Assembly: GCA_039566865.1 (NCBI GenBank)
Contig: CM076952.1
Span: 10,374,501-10,438,500, forward strand
Reading direction: 5' to 3'
Length of the DNA stretch: 64,000 nt
Source of the DNA: Aurelia coerulea
Taxonomy: Eukaryota > Cnidaria > Scyphozoa > Semaeostomeae > Ulmaridae
Shown here piece by piece: positions 61,786-64,000 of the stretch. Under the pieces are notes generated by a model. It searched no databases. It was not told where the DNA came from and saw only the letters and a program-made list of their open reading frames with translations. A program made the position numbers and the translations under genes. Positions within the stretch are counted from its first letter, which is position 1. Every line of letters begins with the position of its first letter.

Positions 61786-63949
61786 TTTCTGCTTTAAGCA
61801 CTGGCAGTTCTCATCGCCGAATTTACATCCCAAGGGAGCGGGTCACAACCCATGACCAAGGGTCCCTTGGGGTCATTCTCTTTTAGTACTCAAGTACTTT
61901 TCTCAATATCCTGGCTGTTCCTAATAGCGTCGTCTTCTTTCACCTTTATTCACAACAACTATGTCCGGTCTCCTTGCCTCGATTACATGATCACATTGAA
62001 TGTTCACATCCCATAGTAGCTTTACCTCGTCAGTTTCAACTACACCGTCAGGGGAATGCTCATACCATTTGTCTGCCCTTTCTAGATCATATTTCTTGCA
62101 TAAATGCCAATGCACCATTCTCGCAACATTGTCGTGTCTTCGTTTATATTCTTTCTGTGCCAACTTCTTGCACTCACTGACAATGTGATGTACAGTTTCG
62201 CCTTTCTCTTCGCACATCCTACAAAGTGGTGACTCTGCTGATTTGTCAATATGGTGTTTAACATAATTTGTTCGGAGGGCCTGTTCTTGTGCTGCACACA
62301 AAAGTGACTCCGTTTGTATCTTTAGATCAGCTTTTCTCAGCCACTTCCATGTCTCCTTTGCATCGATTGATTCCGGCATCTCTCTAACAAACTGACCATA
62401 CATTCTTTTTTCCTTCCATCCTTGTTCTTTCTCATTCATCCATATCCTTTTGAACTCATCCTTACTGACAACATATTCAGTGTCTATCACTTTAGCAAGC
62501 CTAACACCTCGAATCAATGACTCAACAGAATTCCTGACATACCACCCCAAATTATTCTCCTCACTTCTAACGCAATCCTCGCAGCTAATCAGTCCACGTC
62601 CCCCTTTCTCTCTAGTCAAATATAACCTGTCTGTATCACTCTTAGGGTGAAATGCACCATGTATTGTCATGATCTTCCTCGATTTCCTATCCATTTTCTT
62701 TAATTCATCCTTTGTCCATTTCAGGATACCTGCTCCATATCTCAATACTGATACAGCCCACTTGTTAATTGCCAAGATCTTATTCTTGCCATTCAATTTC
62801 GATTTTAAAACCAATTTCAACCTCCTTTTATATTCGCTTGCAAACTTGTCTTTCATGTCCGTTTCTTTGATCTTATCCATTTCCACAATACCCAGATACT
62901 TGTATCCATTTTCATCGATTTCTTTCATAATTTGCCCATTCGGAAGCGCAATACCATTTTGGTTCACAACTTTTCCTCTCTTCATTACCAGCACTCCACA
63001 CTTTTTTAAACCGAATTGCATCCCGATGTCTTAGCTGAAGAGATGTACAGTTTGTACTAGTGAATCTATTTGGTCCTGATTCTTGGCAAACAATTTGAGA
63101 TCATCCATGAATAATAGATGATTGACTCTGAATTCCTTGTCACCCCATTCATAAAAAGCTGCTACTTTCCTCAAGATCAATGTCAGTGGAATCAGACATA
63201 ACACAAACAGTAGTGGAGATAGGCTGTCCCCCTGGAAAATTCCTCTCTGAATATGCACATCTCCCAACCTTTCACCAGCCGATGTTAATTCTAGCTTCCA
63301 TGATCGCATACTGTCACTCATGAATGTTCTAACATTCTCTGCTATCCCGAATGTTTCCAGGCACTCTATAATCCAGCTATGGGGAACCATGTCGTATGCC
63401 TTTTTGTAGTCAATCCACGCCATAGCTAGATTAGTCTTTCTCCTTTTACAATCTTTCAGCACAGTTTTGTCTATCAATAGTTGGTCCTTTGTTCCACGAC
63501 TCCCCTTTCGACAACCCTTCTGTTCATCTGGTAATATTTTCTCCCTTTCCAAGAAACCATATATCTCTTCTGCAATCATGCCCGTGAGTAACTTCCACAT
63601 TAAGGGTAGGCAGGATATGGGTCGATAATTATCAACTGCTCTGCCCTTAGCAGGATCCTTCTGACATAGAACAGTCCTCCCATATGTCATCCACTCAGGT
63701 AGCCGGTTTGCGCCACATATGATTTCATTCAGCTGATTTGCTATTCTTTCGTGCAATGATGACAGTTGCTTGATCCAATAGCCTTGGACACCGTCTCTTC
63801 CTGGAGCCTTCCAATTAGGGATCTTTCTACTCTGTTTTTTAACCATCTCTACTGTGATCTCCATCTCTCTCATATTCACGTTGTTTTGTTCTCTTTTCAG
63901 ATCTTGCAACCAATATGCTTGTCTGTTATGTCCTTTTTCTATGCTCCAG
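61785..63949 (-). mobile_element. RLE-type LINE copy 3, 5'-truncated, endonuclease deleted
   Basis: Reverse transcriptase to 3' end on the minus strand, framed by (ATT)n at 61730-61784 and 63950-64000. The 3' untranslated region has a CCAAGGGACCCTTGG hairpin. It is close kin of copy 1 (646-3066). It starts at [20 protein letters not shown] immediately after (AAT)n. Confidence 0.9.
61862..63949 (-). pseudogene. RLE LINE copy 3: reverse transcriptase, one nonsense codon, endonuclease deletion
   Basis: 63949-63034 reads [76 protein letters not shown] and [17 protein letters not shown] (active site FMDD). TAA at 63031-63033 interrupts FS-DIGMQFGLKKC; the related copy 1 has Lys there (FSKDIGM), so one base change explains it. 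63021-61921 continues with ENGYKYLGIVEMDKIKETDM, YGAGILKWTKDELKKMDRKS, PLCRMCEEKGETVHHIVSEC and EARRPDIVVVNKGERRR. There a deletion joins directly to LLGTARILRKVLEY at 61862-61920, removing the catalytic heart of the endonuclease. Confidence 0.88.
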
Positions 63950-64000
63950 ATTATTATTATTATTATTATTATTATCATTATTATTATTATTATTATTACT
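63950..64000. repeat. (ATT)n microsatellite at the 5' boundary of RLE LINE copy 3
   Basis: ATT units with one ATC variant run to the window end. It is the third RLE LINE 5' boundary marked by (AAT)n. Confidence 0.93.

Noticed and set aside
1..64000. tRNA and rRNA genes
   Set aside because: Scanning by eye found no convincing cloverleaf with A and B boxes, nor rRNA core sequence; a covariance-model scan would be decisive.

Overview
This is an AT-rich eukaryotic window with introns, microsatellites and densely nested transposable elements. I see no rRNA, tRNA, CRISPR array or bacterial operon. The mix of LINE families, an Academ-like transposon, an integrase/HECT transposon and scattered conserved exons suggests an invertebrate metazoan, most likely a cnidarian (coral or sea anemone). 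That taxonomic call is inference from family composition.

Layout. 1-3.1 kb: fragments of APE-type LINEs, then a minus-strand restriction-like-endonuclease (RLE) LINE split by a TA-flanked MITE. 3.3-10.5 kb: an L2-like 3' end, then a plus-strand LINE split by a 4.4-kb Academ-like transposon (5307-9734). 11.5-13.2 kb: a non-autonomous hAT-like element. 13.6-15.8 kb: three LINE pieces. 16.3-18.7 kb: possible host exons around a Tc1-like MITE. 19.2-25.4 kb: an old LINE holding a MITE, a younger LINE with an intact 1024-codon ORF2, and a small LINE tail. 25.9-35.5 kb: two CR1/L2-type LINEs head to tail, the second split by a 3.07-kb non-autonomous element. 35.97-36.08 kb: a host exon. 38.2-42.2 kb: a minus-strand LINE carrying a 2A motif. 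42.18-50.99 kb: an 8.8-kb transposon with 176-bp inverted repeats and two convergent genes, a DDE integrase and a HECT E3 ligase. 51.6-53.5 kb: a LINE scrap split by a TTAA-flanked element. 53.7-54.2 kb: further host exons. 54.3-64 kb: a decayed LINE and two more RLE LINEs bounded by (AAT)n.

Host gene. Exons at 35967-36083 and 53716-53953 read in phase and resemble the C-terminal part of NOA1/YqeH-type mitochondrial GTPases. If they are adjacent exons, 17.6 kb of mobile DNA fills one intron. Weaker candidate exons lie at 16346, 17338, 18691 and 54151. I could not find exons for the DTPG or GG-x-R-x-D segments expected in the family.

How the parts relate. Nearly everything is mobile DNA in layers. 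Several insertions can be undone on paper because target duplications survive and the interrupted reading frame rejoins. The items most worth follow-up are the integrase/HECT transposon with inverted repeats built of GATAAAC...GTTTATC palindromes, the 49-bp perfect foldback with a 9-bp target duplication, LINE 3' hairpins with compensatory base changes, RLE LINEs framed by (AAT)n on both sides, and the copied-in inverted target DNA at the right end of the Academ-like element.
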